A stretch of 64,000 nucleotides of DNA from DATHRK01 sp035513295. GTDB lineage: Bacteria > Gemmatimonadota > Gemmatimonadetes > Longimicrobiales > RSA9. Position 1 is the first letter of the stretch; every line of letters begins with the position of its first letter. Under the pieces are notes generated by a model. That model saw nothing but the letters and a program-made list of their open reading frames with translations. It was not told where the DNA came from and did not search any database. The stretch spans positions 1 through 64,000 of the forward strand of contig DATKCH010000013.1 in assembly GCA_035513295.1 (NCBI GenBank). Reading direction: 5' to 3'. Positions 36,567-46,127 of the stretch are shown here, piece after piece. The translations under genes and the position numbers were made by a program.

Positions 36567-37547
36567 GTGAGAGATAGAGCCCTGGACCTGATGCACGACG
36601 TTGGCTCCGAGGCGGCGCCCGCGACGCATCCGGCGGCGGACTTCTGCGTGATCGTGCCGGCGCTCGACGAGGCCGAGAACGTGCCCGACCTGGTGTCGGA
36701 GCTGAGGGCCACGTTCGACCGGCACGGGCTCCGGGGCGAGGTGGTCGTGGTCGACGACGGCTCGACCGACCACACCGCCGCGTTGGTCACCGAGGAGGCG
36801 TCGCGGTGGCCTGCGCTCCGGCTGCTGCGCCACCGCCGCAACCTCGGCAAGACCGAGGCGCTGCTCACCGCCGCCGCCGCCACGAACGCGCGCTGGCTGG
36901 TCCTCTTCGACGCCGACCTCCAGCACGGCACCGATGAGATCCCGCGGTTCCTCGACAAGCTGGCCGAGGGGTGGGACATCGTCACCGGCCGCAAGGTGGG
37001 CCGCTACGAGAAAGGCCTGGTCTCCCGGATCTACAATGGGCTCGGCCGCGCGCTCTTCGACGTGCCGGTGTCGGACATGAACTCCATGAAGGCGTTCCGG
37101 CGCGACATCCTGGACGAGCTCTCGCTGCGCCACGACTGGCACCGCTTCTTCGTCGTCCTGGCGCACGCGCGCGGGTACCGCGCGACCGAGATCGACATCG
37201 ACCTGCTGCCGCGCCGGCACGGGGTGTCCAAGTACGGCGGGAAGGGAAGGATCCTGGTCGGCCTCCTGGACCTGATGTCGGTCGCGGTCTTCCTCTTCTT
37301 CGCCCGCAAGCCCATGACGTTCTTCGGCCTGGGCGGACTCGCCCTGGCGTCGCTCGGGGTGGTCGTGGGCGTCGTGACGTTCGCGCTGCGGCTGCTCGAG
37401 ATCGCCACGCCGTTCGGCTACCGGCCGTTCCTGTACCTCGTAGTGCTGCTGGAGACGGTCGGCTTCCTGATGTTCGGCTTCGGCATCCTGGGCGAGCTGA
37501 TCGCGCAGCAGAACGCCGAAATCGAGCGCGCGAAGCGGGCGCGCTAG
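36567..37547 (+). CDS. Family 2 glycosyltransferase with C-terminal membrane helices
   Basis: Polyprenol-phosphate-sugar-synthase-like GT-A enzyme. The catalytic domain has FCVIVPALDEAENVPDLV, VVVDDGSTDHT and the metal motif LLVLFDADLQHG-like VLFDADLQHG. Two C-terminal hydrophobic segments (LMSVAVFLFFARKPMTFFG and LYLVVLLETVGFLMFGFGI) anchor it. The GTG start lies 8 nt after AAGAG. The sugar and acceptor cannot be deduced. It ends convergently with the next gene, with the two stop codons sharing bases. Confidence 0.85.
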   Translation: MRDRALDLMHDVGSEAAPATHPAADFCVIVPALDEAENVPDLVSELRATFDRHGLRGEVVVVDDGSTDHTAALVTEEASRWPALRLLRHRRNLGKTEALLTAAAATNARWLVLFDADLQHGTDEIPRFLDKLAEGWDIVTGRKVGRYEKGLVSRIYNGLGRALFDVPVSDMNSMKAFRRDILDELSLRHDWHRFFVVLAHARGYRATEIDIDLLPRRHGVSKYGGKGRILVGLLDLMSVAVFLFFARKPMTFFGLGGLALASLGVVVGVVTFALRLLEIATPFGYRPFLYLVVLLETVGFLMFGFGILGELIAQQNAEIERAKRAR

Positions 37548-38521
37548 CGCTCGCGGGGGGCGTCCAGCGCGAGCGCTCCCGCCGCACCGATGAGCTCCGC
37601 GATGACCATCCACAGCCGGCTCGCGAGGGCCGCGACGGCGCCCAGCGCGAGCGCCCGGTCGTCACCCAGGCCGCTCCCCAGGATGCCCCCGAGCAGGGCC
37701 GTGAGCGTGGCTTCGCGGAAGCCGAGCCCGGCGGGCGCCACCACCACCAGGTAGCCGACCAGGTACGCCGCCGCGTTGGCTCCGACGAGCGCGCGGAACG
37801 CGCCGGCCGGGGTGCCCACGACCGAATCCAGGAAGAGCGCGAAGGCCGCGCCGTTGGCGATCCAGTAGGCGACCCCGAGCCCCAGGATGGCCGCGCCCCC
37901 GAGCCAGGTCCCGCGCCATTCGACGTCGGCGGCGCGGCGCGGCACGAGGCGCAGCGCCGCCGCGACCGCGCGCGGGTGGACCAACGCGAGCGCCGCCAGC
38001 GCCGCCGCAGCCGCCGTCACGGGGGAGCGGGGCAGGCCAGGCAGGCCCAGGGCGGCGAGCGCGACGACGGCCGCGCCGAGGAGGAAGAAGCCCATGGCGA
38101 CCACCAGCGACACGAGCATCGTCGTCGGCGCCAGGCCGCGCGAACGGGCCAGGTCGGCGGCCGCCACGAACTGCCAGATCTTGCCCGGGACGTAGCGCGC
38201 GAGGTTGGAGTGGAACCAGATCCTGAGGAGCGTCCGGGCCGGCACCCCAGGCGCGCCCATGGACCGGAGGACGCGGCTCCACAGGAGCGTCGCGGAGGCG
38301 AGGACAACGCTCAGCAGGAGCGTGCTCGCGACGAGGCCGGCGGGTCGGATGTCCCAGTCGTGGCCCGCCAGTCGGGGCCAGCCCGCCCAGAACGCCCAGG
38401 CGACGAATCCGAGCGTCGCGGCGACCAGCGTCCACGACGCCGCGCGCGCCAGCGGCCCCTTCGCCCGCCGGGGCAGGGAGGGGGAGGCGTCGCCGGTGCC
38501 GGCGCGGGGTGCGGGCGTCAC
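37544..38521 (-). CDS. Lysylphosphatidylglycerol synthase TM-region / YbhN-like membrane protein
   Basis: Multi-spanning inner-membrane protein of the flippase-like LPG_synthase_TM family, which lacks the soluble lysyl-transferase domain here. Marks include WFHSNLARYVPGKIWQFVA, VAMGFFLLGAAVVALAAL and VAPAGLGFREATLTALL. It has about eight helices in 325 residues. Proteins of this type often sit with glycosyltransferases and are thought to move or modify lipids; the exact role is unknown. Its GTG start overlaps the YfhO-like stop as GTGA. Confidence 0.8.
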   Translation of the reverse strand: MTPAPRAGTGDASPSLPRRAKGPLARAASWTLVAATLGFVAWAFWAGWPRLAGHDWDIRPAGLVASTLLLSVVLASATLLWSRVLRSMGAPGVPARTLLRIWFHSNLARYVPGKIWQFVAAADLARSRGLAPTTMLVSLVVAMGFFLLGAAVVALAALGLPGLPRSPVTAAAAALAALALVHPRAVAAALRLVPRRAADVEWRGTWLGGAAILGLGVAYWIANGAAFALFLDSVVGTPAGAFRALVGANAAAYLVGYLVVVAPAGLGFREATLTALLGGILGSGLGDDRALALGAVAALASRLWMVIAELIGAAGALALDAPRER

Positions 38522-41055
38522 GCTTCGGCGGAAGCCGGTACCGGCGCGGCCGCCCCCCCGGATTCCCGCCGGACGGACAGCGCCCGCCAGCCCGACCAGG
38601 CCCCGGCGGCCACCAGGATCGCCAGGGAGGCGAGCGAGATCCACAGCCCGCGGTAGAGCGAGGCGGGTCGGAAGGCGAACTCCACGGAATGCTCGCCTGG
38701 CTCGAGCGCGACGCCCATGAGACTGTGGTTCACGCGCAGCAGCTCCGCGTCCTCGCCGTCGACCCGCACGCGCCAGTCCGGATAGTGGTTCTCCGCCAAC
38801 ACGAGGATCGACGGTCGTGGCGCGACCGCCCGCAGCAGGAACCGGTCGCTCTGGTGGTCGAGGACCTGCGCCGTCCCCGGCGGGCCCTCCGCGGGCCCCC
38901 CCGCGCCCAGGTCGACGCGAGGCTCCTCCTCGAGGACCGCCACGTCCGCCGGGCGCCAGCCGGGCGCGAGCACGGCCTCCAGGCTGCCGTCCGGCCCGGC
39001 GACGCGCGCCGCGGGGACCACGTAGGCGCGCCCGAGCGCGCGCGGGTTCAGGTAGACGACGCCGGCGCCGTCCTCGTAGACGACGGGCCAGGGTAGGCCG
39101 ACGTTCGCGCGCGAGACCACGTAGCCCACGGCGGCCGCGTCCAGCAGCGGCGTCGGCGACGCGCCGTCCGACGCCGCGAACCGCTGCAGCTCCCCGAGCA
39201 CGTTGTGCTGGTCGGTGTAGACCTCGGCGCCGGCGCCCAGGTATTCGTTCCAGCGCTGGAGCTGATTGCCGTGCTCTCCCGTGATCTGCTCGACGCCGAA
39301 TCTCATCAGGTAGTTCGTCTGTCCACGGTACGCGGGCAGCTGGGGGATGCTCGGGAGCACCCAGACGCGCGCGCTCCCGGCCTCGCGCGCGAGGAAGTCG
39401 GCGACTCCATCGGCGCGGAACTCGACCGCGGGCGGCGGCCTGACCTCGAAGAAACGGCGGTCCACGATCCACAGGTCCGCGACGATCGTGACCGCCAGCA
39501 GGAGCGCGGCCACCGGGGTGCGGGTACGGCCGCTCAGCCAGAGCCACAGGGTGCCCGCGATCGCCGCGGAGAAGGTCGCGAACCGCAGCCAGCCGCGTCC
39601 CGCGCTCGGCGCGGCCGTGGCGACGCCGGGGCCGAGGAGGGCGCCGACGACCGCCAGTCCGACGAGCCCGAAGGCGATCCAGGCCGCTTTCTCGAGGCCC
39701 GCGCCGCCGGCGCCCGCCGGCTTCGGCGCCGCGCGGCCCGGAGCGCCCGGGTCGGCGCCGTCCCCCGCGCGCAGCCCGGCCAGCCGCTCCAGCGTCAGCG
39801 CGGCCATCGCCGAGAGCGAGAACGCGATCAGGAAGAAGGCCAGGGAAGGCGCCCGGAAGCGCTTCACGCCCGGCAGCAGGTCGTAATAGAGCCGGTACAA
39901 CGGGGTGTGGCCGCCCAGCGAGATGCTCAGCGCGAACAGGGCCAGCGCCAGGAAGAACCACCAGCGCCGGTCACGCCGGGAGTAGAGCGCCCCCAGCAGC
40001 AGCATCGCCAGCGCGAACGCCCCCACGTACTCGGTGTGCAGCTTGAACGGGTTCGCGTCCGGGGCGTCGCGGCGGTATTCGTCGAGGATCCCCGCCTGCT
40101 CCGGCACCGCCATCGACACCACCTCGCCGGGCGGCATGGACCACGTCGTCGCGTAGGCGTAGCCGCGCCCCTCCTCGCCGCCGCGCGGCGAGGCCTCCAC
40201 GTAGCCCAGGAACGGCAGGAAGTTCACCGCGGTGAGCGCGAACGCGAGCGCCACCGCGGCCAGCCCCAGCGCCAGGCGCCGCGCCAGCGGGCCAGGCCGC
40301 GCCAGGAAGCCGTGGTGCCACAGCGCGAACGCGGCCCACAGGGCGCCGGCCAGGAGCAGGTAGTAGACGCTCTGGATCTGGTTGCCGAGCATGCACAGCC
40401 CGAGCGTCGCGGACGCCCCCGCGAACGCCCCCACCCTACCCGTCCGCACGCCCCGGTGCAGGAAGAAGAAGAACAACGGCGCCAGGCTCGCCACGATCAT
40501 GCGCCCGTCGTGCCCGGCGTACACGAACGACAACAGGATCCCGGTGAACTGGAAGGAGAGCGCCGCTACGAACGCCACCCAGGGGCGACAGCGCAGCTCG
40601 CGGAACAGCAGGAAGGCGCCGACGCCGGCCACCGCGACCTGCACGAAGTACACGAACGCGAAGAGCTTGTGGGCGGGCAGCAGGAGGTCCCCGATCAGCC
40701 GCGGCGGATACCACGTGGCGCCCGGGTTGGCGAACCACGGCAGCCCGCCGTACACGTAGGACAGCCACTTCGGGATCGCGCCGCGCGCGAACTCCTCCGA
40801 CAGCCACTCCATGTAGAAGTACGAGGAGGCGAAGTAGTCGGTGCCGAAGAGGTGAGCGCCCGGCAGCAGCGCCGGCAGGAAGTAGGCGAGCGACAGCGCG
40901 CAGAAGACGAGCGCCGCGAGCGCCAGGCCGATCGCCGGCGGCTCGCCCGCCGACGCGCCCCGGCGCGGCTTCGCATCGGGCGTCGCGGGCTCGTGCGCGC
41001 GGTTCTCCGGGCGCGAGGCCTTCTGGCGTGTAGTCCTGGACCGTTTTCTGGACAT
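38518..41055 (-). CDS. YfhO-family large membrane protein
   Basis: An 845-residue protein with about a dozen transmembrane helices followed by periplasmic-side sequence and a final helix before the C terminus. It resembles the YfhO family, whose Gram-positive members help glycosylate lipoteichoic acid, and has a GT-C-like architecture (GTDYFASSYFYMEWL and GLPWFANPGATWYPP in the first loop; VLAENHYPDWRVRVDG near the end). The substrate is unknown. The N-terminal 35 residues are basic and cytoplasmic. It follows the GT4 gene by 15 nt. Confidence 0.8.
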   Translation of the reverse strand: MSRKRSRTTRQKASRPENRAHEPATPDAKPRRGASAGEPPAIGLALAALVFCALSLAYFLPALLPGAHLFGTDYFASSYFYMEWLSEEFARGAIPKWLSYVYGGLPWFANPGATWYPPRLIGDLLLPAHKLFAFVYFVQVAVAGVGAFLLFRELRCRPWVAFVAALSFQFTGILLSFVYAGHDGRMIVASLAPLFFFFLHRGVRTGRVGAFAGASATLGLCMLGNQIQSVYYLLLAGALWAAFALWHHGFLARPGPLARRLALGLAAVALAFALTAVNFLPFLGYVEASPRGGEEGRGYAYATTWSMPPGEVVSMAVPEQAGILDEYRRDAPDANPFKLHTEYVGAFALAMLLLGALYSRRDRRWWFFLALALFALSISLGGHTPLYRLYYDLLPGVKRFRAPSLAFFLIAFSLSAMAALTLERLAGLRAGDGADPGAPGRAAPKPAGAGGAGLEKAAWIAFGLVGLAVVGALLGPGVATAAPSAGRGWLRFATFSAAIAGTLWLWLSGRTRTPVAALLLAVTIVADLWIVDRRFFEVRPPPAVEFRADGVADFLAREAGSARVWVLPSIPQLPAYRGQTNYLMRFGVEQITGEHGNQLQRWNEYLGAGAEVYTDQHNVLGELQRFAASDGASPTPLLDAAAVGYVVSRANVGLPWPVVYEDGAGVVYLNPRALGRAYVVPAARVAGPDGSLEAVLAPGWRPADVAVLEEEPRVDLGAGGPAEGPPGTAQVLDHQSDRFLLRAVAPRPSILVLAENHYPDWRVRVDGEDAELLRVNHSLMGVALEPGEHSVEFAFRPASLYRGLWISLASLAILVAAGAWSGWRALSVRRESGGAAAPVPASAEA

Positions 41056-41070
41056 GGAATCCGGTGAGGG

Positions 41071-42348
41071 TCAGCCCCGTGCGCGCGAGCGCGCGTCATC
41101 CGCGCCCTCCGCACGGGGGCCGGGTTTCTCAGTTCGGACCGCGTCCCGATACACTGCCTCCAGCCGATCGATCACGGCGTCCCAGGAGAACTCCTCCTCC
41201 ACGTGGCGCCGACCTCCGGCCGTGAGGGACCGCCCCAGCGCCGGATCGGTTACGATCCTGCGGACCGCCCGCGCGAGCGCCTCCCCGTCACCGGGGGGAA
41301 CGAGCAGCCCGGTGCGCTCGTGAATGACGATGTCGGGGATGCCCCCGGCGTCCGACGCGATCACGGGCACGCCCGCGGAGAGCGCCTCGATCAGGACCAC
41401 CCCGAGACCCTCCACGTCGCCCTTGGCGTCGTGGACCGCCGGCAACACGAAAACGTCGGCGTCGGTGTAGGCGGCCACCAGCTCGTCGCCGTCCACGAAA
41501 CCCCGGAAGCGCACGCGCTGCGCCAGCCCCAGCGAGCGGGCTCGTGCTTCGAGGCTCCGGCGAAGGGGTCCGTCGCCGATCACGTCCAGGCGCGCTCCCA
41601 GGTCCTCCAGCCGCGCCATGGCCTCGAGCAGGTGGCGCACGCCCTTTCGCTCGACCAGCCGGCCCACGAACAGCAGTCGTGGCGCCGCCCCCCCCGGGCG
41701 CTCCCCGGCGCGTCCGTTCCGCTCGTCCGCCGGCCCCGGGTCCCGGGCGGAGGGGAAGTCCAGGCTCGCCCCGAAGGGGATCCGCACGACGGGCCGGTCG
41801 TGCACCGAGCGCACGAGGTCCGCGGTGTAGCGCGAGTTCGCCGTCACCACGTCGGACTTCTCGATCACGTAGCGCAGGATCGGCCGCAGGAACGGGAGCC
41901 GCTTGCCGGCGAGCGTGAGCTCGACGCCGTGGAACGAGCTGACCAGCGGGATCGGCCGCCGGCCGCGGGCCGCGAGGGCCATGAGCGCGTGCGGCAGGGG
42001 CCAGTGGGCGTGCACGAGATCGAAGCCGCCCGTGCGCAGCAGGCGTCGGGCGGCGGCGGTCCCGGCGGCCAGGTATCCCGGGAGCAGGGACGCGTAGAGG
42101 GGCTTCGACAGGATCCGGTCGGGAGTGGTTTCGTCGTGCGTGAGGTCCTCCCAGCGCCGCGGCGCGTACCGGAAGCGGTGCACGCGCACGCCTCCCACGC
42201 CGTGGGAGGGCAGGCCGCGGTAGGAGGGAGCAAGGACCTCCGCCGTGACGCCGCGCGCGCCCAGCTTCCTGATCGTCTCCGACAGCCACGGCGTGATCAC
42301 GTCCGTCTCGGACCGGTCGTACGCGGTGACGATGACCAGGACCCTCAA
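41071..42348 (-). CDS. Family 4 glycosyltransferase (GT-B fold)
   Basis: Retaining glycosyltransferase with N-terminal acceptor domain (VLVIVTAYDRSETDVITPWL, DLVHAHWPLPHALMAL) and C-terminal nucleotide-sugar domain (RLLFVGRLVERKGVRHLLEA and the E-x7-E region EGLGVVLIEALSAGVPVIAS). The 425-residue form starts at a TTG a few bases after GGGG; no in-frame ATG or GTG lies upstream without a long non-homologous leader, so the start is less sure than the function. It forms a minus-strand unit with the YfhO-like and YbhN-like genes. Confidence 0.87.
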   Translation of the reverse strand: MRVLVIVTAYDRSETDVITPWLSETIRKLGARGVTAEVLAPSYRGLPSHGVGGVRVHRFRYAPRRWEDLTHDETTPDRILSKPLYASLLPGYLAAGTAAARRLLRTGGFDLVHAHWPLPHALMALAARGRRPIPLVSSFHGVELTLAGKRLPFLRPILRYVIEKSDVVTANSRYTADLVRSVHDRPVVRIPFGASLDFPSARDPGPADERNGRAGERPGGAAPRLLFVGRLVERKGVRHLLEAMARLEDLGARLDVIGDGPLRRSLEARARSLGLAQRVRFRGFVDGDELVAAYTDADVFVLPAVHDAKGDVEGLGVVLIEALSAGVPVIASDAGGIPDIVIHERTGLLVPPGDGEALARAVRRIVTDPALGRSLTAGGRRHVEEEFSWDAVIDRLEAVYRDAVRTEKPGPRAEGADDARSRARG

Positions 42349-42362
42349 ATCGGCCCCATACC

Positions 42363-43694
42363 CTATCGCATCACGTCCACCCAGCCGACTTCGTTGGTGA
42401 CGAACGCGAAGGACCCGTCGGGACCGAACGCGACCCGGCGGGGCTGACCGCCGAGGAACAGCGTCCTGACCTGCCCGGTGGCGATGTCGATCACGTACAG
42501 CGCGGCCGAAACGGGACCTCCGGTCACGTACAGCTGCGCGCCGCTGGGGGCCAGCGCCAGTCCGAAGGGCTGCGCGTCCGCCGGCAGCGCGATGTCGTCC
42601 CCCGGCGTTCCCGTCCCCAGGTCGATGGTCGCGACGCGCGCGCTGCCCTCCATGGCCACGAAGAGCGTCGCGCCGTCGGCGGAGACCGCGAGGTCGCGCG
42701 CGCCCGCCTCGGTCAGGGGGAGGGAGCGCGTAGCCGCGCTGGTCGCGGTGCTGATCTCGGTGACGTTCGTGCCGGCGCTGGCGGAGACGTAAAGGAAGTC
42801 GCCGTCCGGGGAGAGGGCCATCCCGTCGGGGTCGAGATCGACCTCCACGGCGGCGATCACCGCCGGAATCGCGGGATCGATGACGAAGACGGAGTCCGCG
42901 TCCGTCGAAACGTACACGCGGTCCCCCGCAGCGCTCACCGCCACCCGCGACGGCGCCCCGGTGAGCGGAACCGCGTCGATCTGGGCGTGCGTCGCCACGT
43001 CGACGATGCTCACGCTCGCCGAACCCAGGTTCGCCACGAAGGCGCGCGAGCCGTCCGGCGAGAACGCCACGTCGCGCGGCGTCGATCCGACCGCGACCGA
43101 CCCGTCGATCGAGTCGAAGGGGACGGTCCCGCGCGCGACGTCGGCGTCGAGGCGGGCGACATAGACATCGCCCAGGCCGGACACGTCCACGCCGAACGGC
43201 CGCTCGGTCACCTGCGTGCGGCCGGCCGGCACGCCGTCCGGCTGGTCGTTCGGACACTGGACGGACACGGTGGCCGAGTCCGTCACGGGCCCGATGGTGT
43301 CGGCGGCCGCGTGCGCGCGGCTCGAAAAGAGAGCGCAGGAGAACGTGGACGCGAACGACGTGACCTGGATCGACACGACCTGGGTCGCGTCCAACGTGTC
43401 CAGCGCGCAGCTCAGGATCCCGGACGGGAGCACGGCGCACTCCTGCCGGTCGACGGTCCACTCGCCATCCACGCCGGACGGCAGCGTGTCCACCACCTGC
43501 ACCCCGGTGATCGGGCCCGTGCCCGGGTTGCTGACGTCGATCACGAAGCCGAACTCCGCGGGCGCGGTGACCACGGCCTGGACGGGCCTCTTGGAGAGCG
43601 CGAGCCCGGGCACGGGCGGCTCGGTCGGCAGGTCGGCCGCGCACGCCGCGGCGGCCACGAGGGTCATGAGACAGAGCAGTCTATGGAATCGCAC
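42363..43694 (-). CDS. Secreted YVTN-type beta-propeller protein
   Basis: A 443-residue exported protein. The N terminus (VRFHRLLCLMTLVAAAACAAD) is a signal sequence ending in a weak lipobox, so it may be a lipoprotein. Residues about 35-165 form a DUF11-like repeat domain (GFVIDVSNPGTGPITGVQVVDTLPSG). The rest has six to seven YVTN/NHL-like blades (PRDVAFSPDGSRAFVANLGS, GMALSPDGDFLYVSASAG). Such proteins bind ligands or partners at the surface; no specific function can be named. It is first in the minus-strand glycan operon. Confidence 0.75.
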   Translation of the reverse strand: MRFHRLLCLMTLVAAAACAADLPTEPPVPGLALSKRPVQAVVTAPAEFGFVIDVSNPGTGPITGVQVVDTLPSGVDGEWTVDRQECAVLPSGILSCALDTLDATQVVSIQVTSFASTFSCALFSSRAHAAADTIGPVTDSATVSVQCPNDQPDGVPAGRTQVTERPFGVDVSGLGDVYVARLDADVARGTVPFDSIDGSVAVGSTPRDVAFSPDGSRAFVANLGSASVSIVDVATHAQIDAVPLTGAPSRVAVSAAGDRVYVSTDADSVFVIDPAIPAVIAAVEVDLDPDGMALSPDGDFLYVSASAGTNVTEISTATSAATRSLPLTEAGARDLAVSADGATLFVAMEGSARVATIDLGTGTPGDDIALPADAQPFGLALAPSGAQLYVTGGPVSAALYVIDIATGQVRTLFLGGQPRRVAFGPDGSFAFVTNEVGWVDVMR

Positions 43695-43899
43695 GGCAAT
43701 ACCCGTCGCTCGGATGGTGGAAGCGGTCCCGGTGCGCTGGCAGGACGGGGACACGGCTACGGAATGTGCCACCCGCCGAGGGCGCGGATCAAGGAGCGTC
43801 GCCCCCACGACCCGCACGTTCCGGTCCGCGATGACGCGGGACGCGCCCGTCGCGCGTCGCCGCGTGCGACGGGCCGCGCGGCGCGTAGATTGTCCGGCG

Positions 43900-44598
43900 A
43901 TGAGCGACGAGCCAACGGTCCGGGACGGGCGTCTGCTGGCGCGGTCGAAGGAGTATTACGACCGCTGGTACGCCGGCCCGCCCATCGCCCCGCGCGATTT
44001 CGGGGCCTACCTGGACTTCCTCCGACCCGTCCCCGAGCGCGGGTCCTGGCTGGACGTCGGCTGCGGGCGGGGCTTCATGCTGCGGGAGCTCGACGCGCTG
44101 GCCGGCTGGCGCGCGGTGGGCGTGGACCTGTCGCCGCGGGCGCTGCGGTCCGCGGCGGGCATCGCCGGTCGCGCCCACACGCTGTGCGCCGACGGCGAGG
44201 CGCTGCCGTTCCCGGACGCCACGTTCGACGTGGCCACGGCGCTCGGCACGCTCGAGCATTTCCCCGATCCCGGGCGTGGCGCGGCGGAGGTCGCGCGCGT
44301 CCTGAAGCCGGGGGGAACCGCGCTGATCGTGGTGCCGAACGAGCGCTTCCTGCCATGGAAGCTGGGCGGGCGGGCGGGCACCGAGCAGAAGGACAATCTG
44401 GAGCTCCTGCTGGACGTGTCCGCGTGGCGCGTGCTGCTCGGCGCGGCGGGCCTCGCCGTCATGGAGGTGCGCAAGGATCCCTGGCACACGAAGCCCGCCT
44501 CGCTCCCCGTCCGTGGTCTGCGGCGCCTCGCGAACGGCCTGATTCCCCTGGTGTGGACCTACCAGTTCGCCTTCGTGTGCCGGCGCGCGGCCGGGTAG
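43900..44598 (+). CDS. Class I SAM-dependent methyltransferase
   Basis: A 232-residue Rossmann methyltransferase. SAM-binding motif I is WLDVGCGRGFMLREL, motif II region GVDLSPRALRSAA, and motif III LEHFPDPGRGAAEVARVLKPGG. The ATG at the start of MSDEPTVRDG was chosen over a long upstream extension that merely mirrors the opposite-strand gene. The location among glycosyltransferases suggests action on a glycan or lipid intermediate, but the substrate is unknown. Confidence 0.8.
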   Translation: MSDEPTVRDGRLLARSKEYYDRWYAGPPIAPRDFGAYLDFLRPVPERGSWLDVGCGRGFMLRELDALAGWRAVGVDLSPRALRSAAGIAGRAHTLCADGEALPFPDATFDVATALGTLEHFPDPGRGAAEVARVLKPGGTALIVVPNERFLPWKLGGRAGTEQKDNLELLLDVSAWRVLLGAAGLAVMEVRKDPWHTKPASLPVRGLRRLANGLIPLVWTYQFAFVCRRAAG

Positions 44599-44697
44599 CC
44601 CGGCCCGTGGGAGCCGGCGGCCGGCGGGGCATCGGCGCGCCGACTCGGCCGCTATCCCCCGCATCTGCGCCCGGCGGGGCGGTGGCGGCGGGGGCGG

Positions 44698-44726
44698 TTG
44701 TTCGCGCCGATTCGCCGGACTAACCT
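44698..44726 (+). promoter_or_regulatory. Possible promoter before the DPM1-like gene
   Basis: TTGTTC and TAACCT are separated by 17 nt in the 172-nt gap after the methyltransferase. The local sequence is less GC-rich than its surroundings. Matches to consensus are partial. Confidence 0.3.
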
Positions 44727-44770
44727 TGTGCTTGTTACCGACCGGCCAACCCGACCACCGACGGAGGCGG

Positions 44771-45502
44771 ATGGGGCGTGACACGAGGCGTTCGCTCGTC
44801 ATCATACCCACGTACAACGAGCGCGAGAACCTCCCGAGGCTGATCCCCAGGGTCCTCGAGCAGGACCCCGGCATCGAGGTCCTCGTCATCGACGACGCGA
44901 GCTCCGACGGAACCGGCGCGGAGGCGGATCAACTCGCCGCCGCCGATCCTCGGGTCCACGTGATGCATCGCGCCGGAAAGCTCGGCTTGGGAACGGCTTA
45001 CCTCGCCGGCTTCGAGTGGGGTCTGAAGCGCGGCTACGAACTGCTCTTCGAGATGGACGCGGATTTTTCCCACGATCCGGGCCACCTGCCGCAGTTCCTG
45101 GCGGCGGCTCGCGACGCGGACGTGGTCCTCGGCTCCCGCTACGTCGAGGGGCGCGTCACGGTCGTCAACTGGCCCATCGGGAGGCTCATCCTGTCGTCCT
45201 TCGCGAATGCGTACGCGCGCACCATCACGGGGGTGCCGATCGCCGACGTCACCGGCGGCTACCGCTGCTACCATCGGCGCGTGCTGGAGGCGATCAACCT
45301 CGAGCGGGTCGGCTCGGAGGGGTACGCGTTCCAGATCGAGATGACCATGCGCGCGTGGGTGCGCGGCTTCCGGATCGTGGAGATCCCGATCGTGTTCGCC
45401 GACCGCGACAGCGGCGAATCGAAGATGTCGAAGGCGATCATCGCGGAGGCGGTGTGGCGGGTCTGGTATCTGCGCTTCCTGCGGCTCTTCCGGCGGCTGT
45501 AG
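44771..45502 (+). CDS. Polyprenol monophosphomannose synthase-like glycosyltransferase (GT2)
   Basis: Soluble dolichol/polyprenol-phosphate mannosyltransferase-type enzyme. It has LVIIPTYNERENLPRLIP, VIDDASSDGTGA, the metal motif LFEMDADFSHDP, VVLGSRYVEG and FADRDSGESKMSK, all strong marks of the DPM1 group. The 243-residue form lacks membrane helices. ATG at 44771 follows ACGGAGGCGG and beats an upstream ORF start. Its product could feed the membrane GT-C-like protein encoded opposite. Confidence 0.9.
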   Translation: MGRDTRRSLVIIPTYNERENLPRLIPRVLEQDPGIEVLVIDDASSDGTGAEADQLAAADPRVHVMHRAGKLGLGTAYLAGFEWGLKRGYELLFEMDADFSHDPGHLPQFLAAARDADVVLGSRYVEGRVTVVNWPIGRLILSSFANAYARTITGVPIADVTGGYRCYHRRVLEAINLERVGSEGYAFQIEMTMRAWVRGFRIVEIPIVFADRDSGESKMSKAIIAEAVWRVWYLRFLRLFRRL

Positions 45503-45509
45503 CGGTCCC

Positions 45510-46127
45510 GTGGCGATCGGCGATCTCCTGTGGGCGTGCCCGTTCTGCGGGGCCGTGGGCGCCATCCAGGCGGCGGGCAGGGGCAGGTCCGTGTGCTCGG
45601 CCTGCGGCTCCGCCTACCGGAGGGGACGGGGTTCGCTGCTGATCGCGCACCGGCCGGGCGCCGAGCCCGAGGTGCGCCCGGCCTCCGAGTGGTTGCAGGC
45701 CCTGCCCACGCTCGCGGCCGCGCTCGGCGCCGGGAACCAGGACGGGCGCGTCCTGCGCGAGGACATGGTGGAGGCCACGGTCGCCGGTCCCGACGAGGCC
45801 GTCCGTAGGGGAGGGGAGGTGCTGGGCTTCCGCGAGACGGCGGGGGAGTCGCTGACGGGGGCGCTGCGCCTGGAAGGCGCGACGGTGACGCTCGAGGAGG
45901 ATTCCGGCGCGAGGCGCGCCTGGGCCCTCGAAGACCTGACCGCCATCCAGTCCAGCTCGCGCGTGGTGCAGATCAAGCCGCGCGGTCGGCCGGTCGTGAC
46001 GTTCCGCTTCCGCACCGGTTCGCCGCGGCTCTGGGAGGAGCTCCTGCAGCTCGCCATGCGGCGCCTTTACCGCACGCTGGGACGGGGCGAGATCCGCGAG
46101 TTCCAGCCCCGGATCGTGGTGCGTTGA
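45510..46127 (+). CDS. Zinc-ribbon protein with PH-like C-terminal region
   Basis: Family not recognised. The 205-residue product starts with a four-cysteine ribbon (WACPFCGAVG ... SVCSACGSAYRRG). The C-terminal half (ALRLEGATVTLEEDSGARRAW, ALEDLTAIQSSSRVVQIKPRG) resembles a PH/GRAM-like beta fold. The GTG start lies 7 nt after the DPM1-like gene, and the stop overlaps plsC by 4 nt, so a link to lipid or glycan assembly is likely but unproven. Confidence 0.6.
   Translation: MAIGDLLWACPFCGAVGAIQAAGRGRSVCSACGSAYRRGRGSLLIAHRPGAEPEVRPASEWLQALPTLAAALGAGNQDGRVLREDMVEATVAGPDEAVRRGGEVLGFRETAGESLTGALRLEGATVTLEEDSGARRAWALEDLTAIQSSSRVVQIKPRGRPVVTFRFRTGSPRLWEELLQLAMRRLYRTLGRGEIREFQPRIVVR

Noticed and set aside
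43216..43899. Upstream extension of the methyltransferase frame
   Set aside because: It lies opposite the propeller gene and has no family resemblance; the conserved methyltransferase sequence starts at the ATG at 43900.
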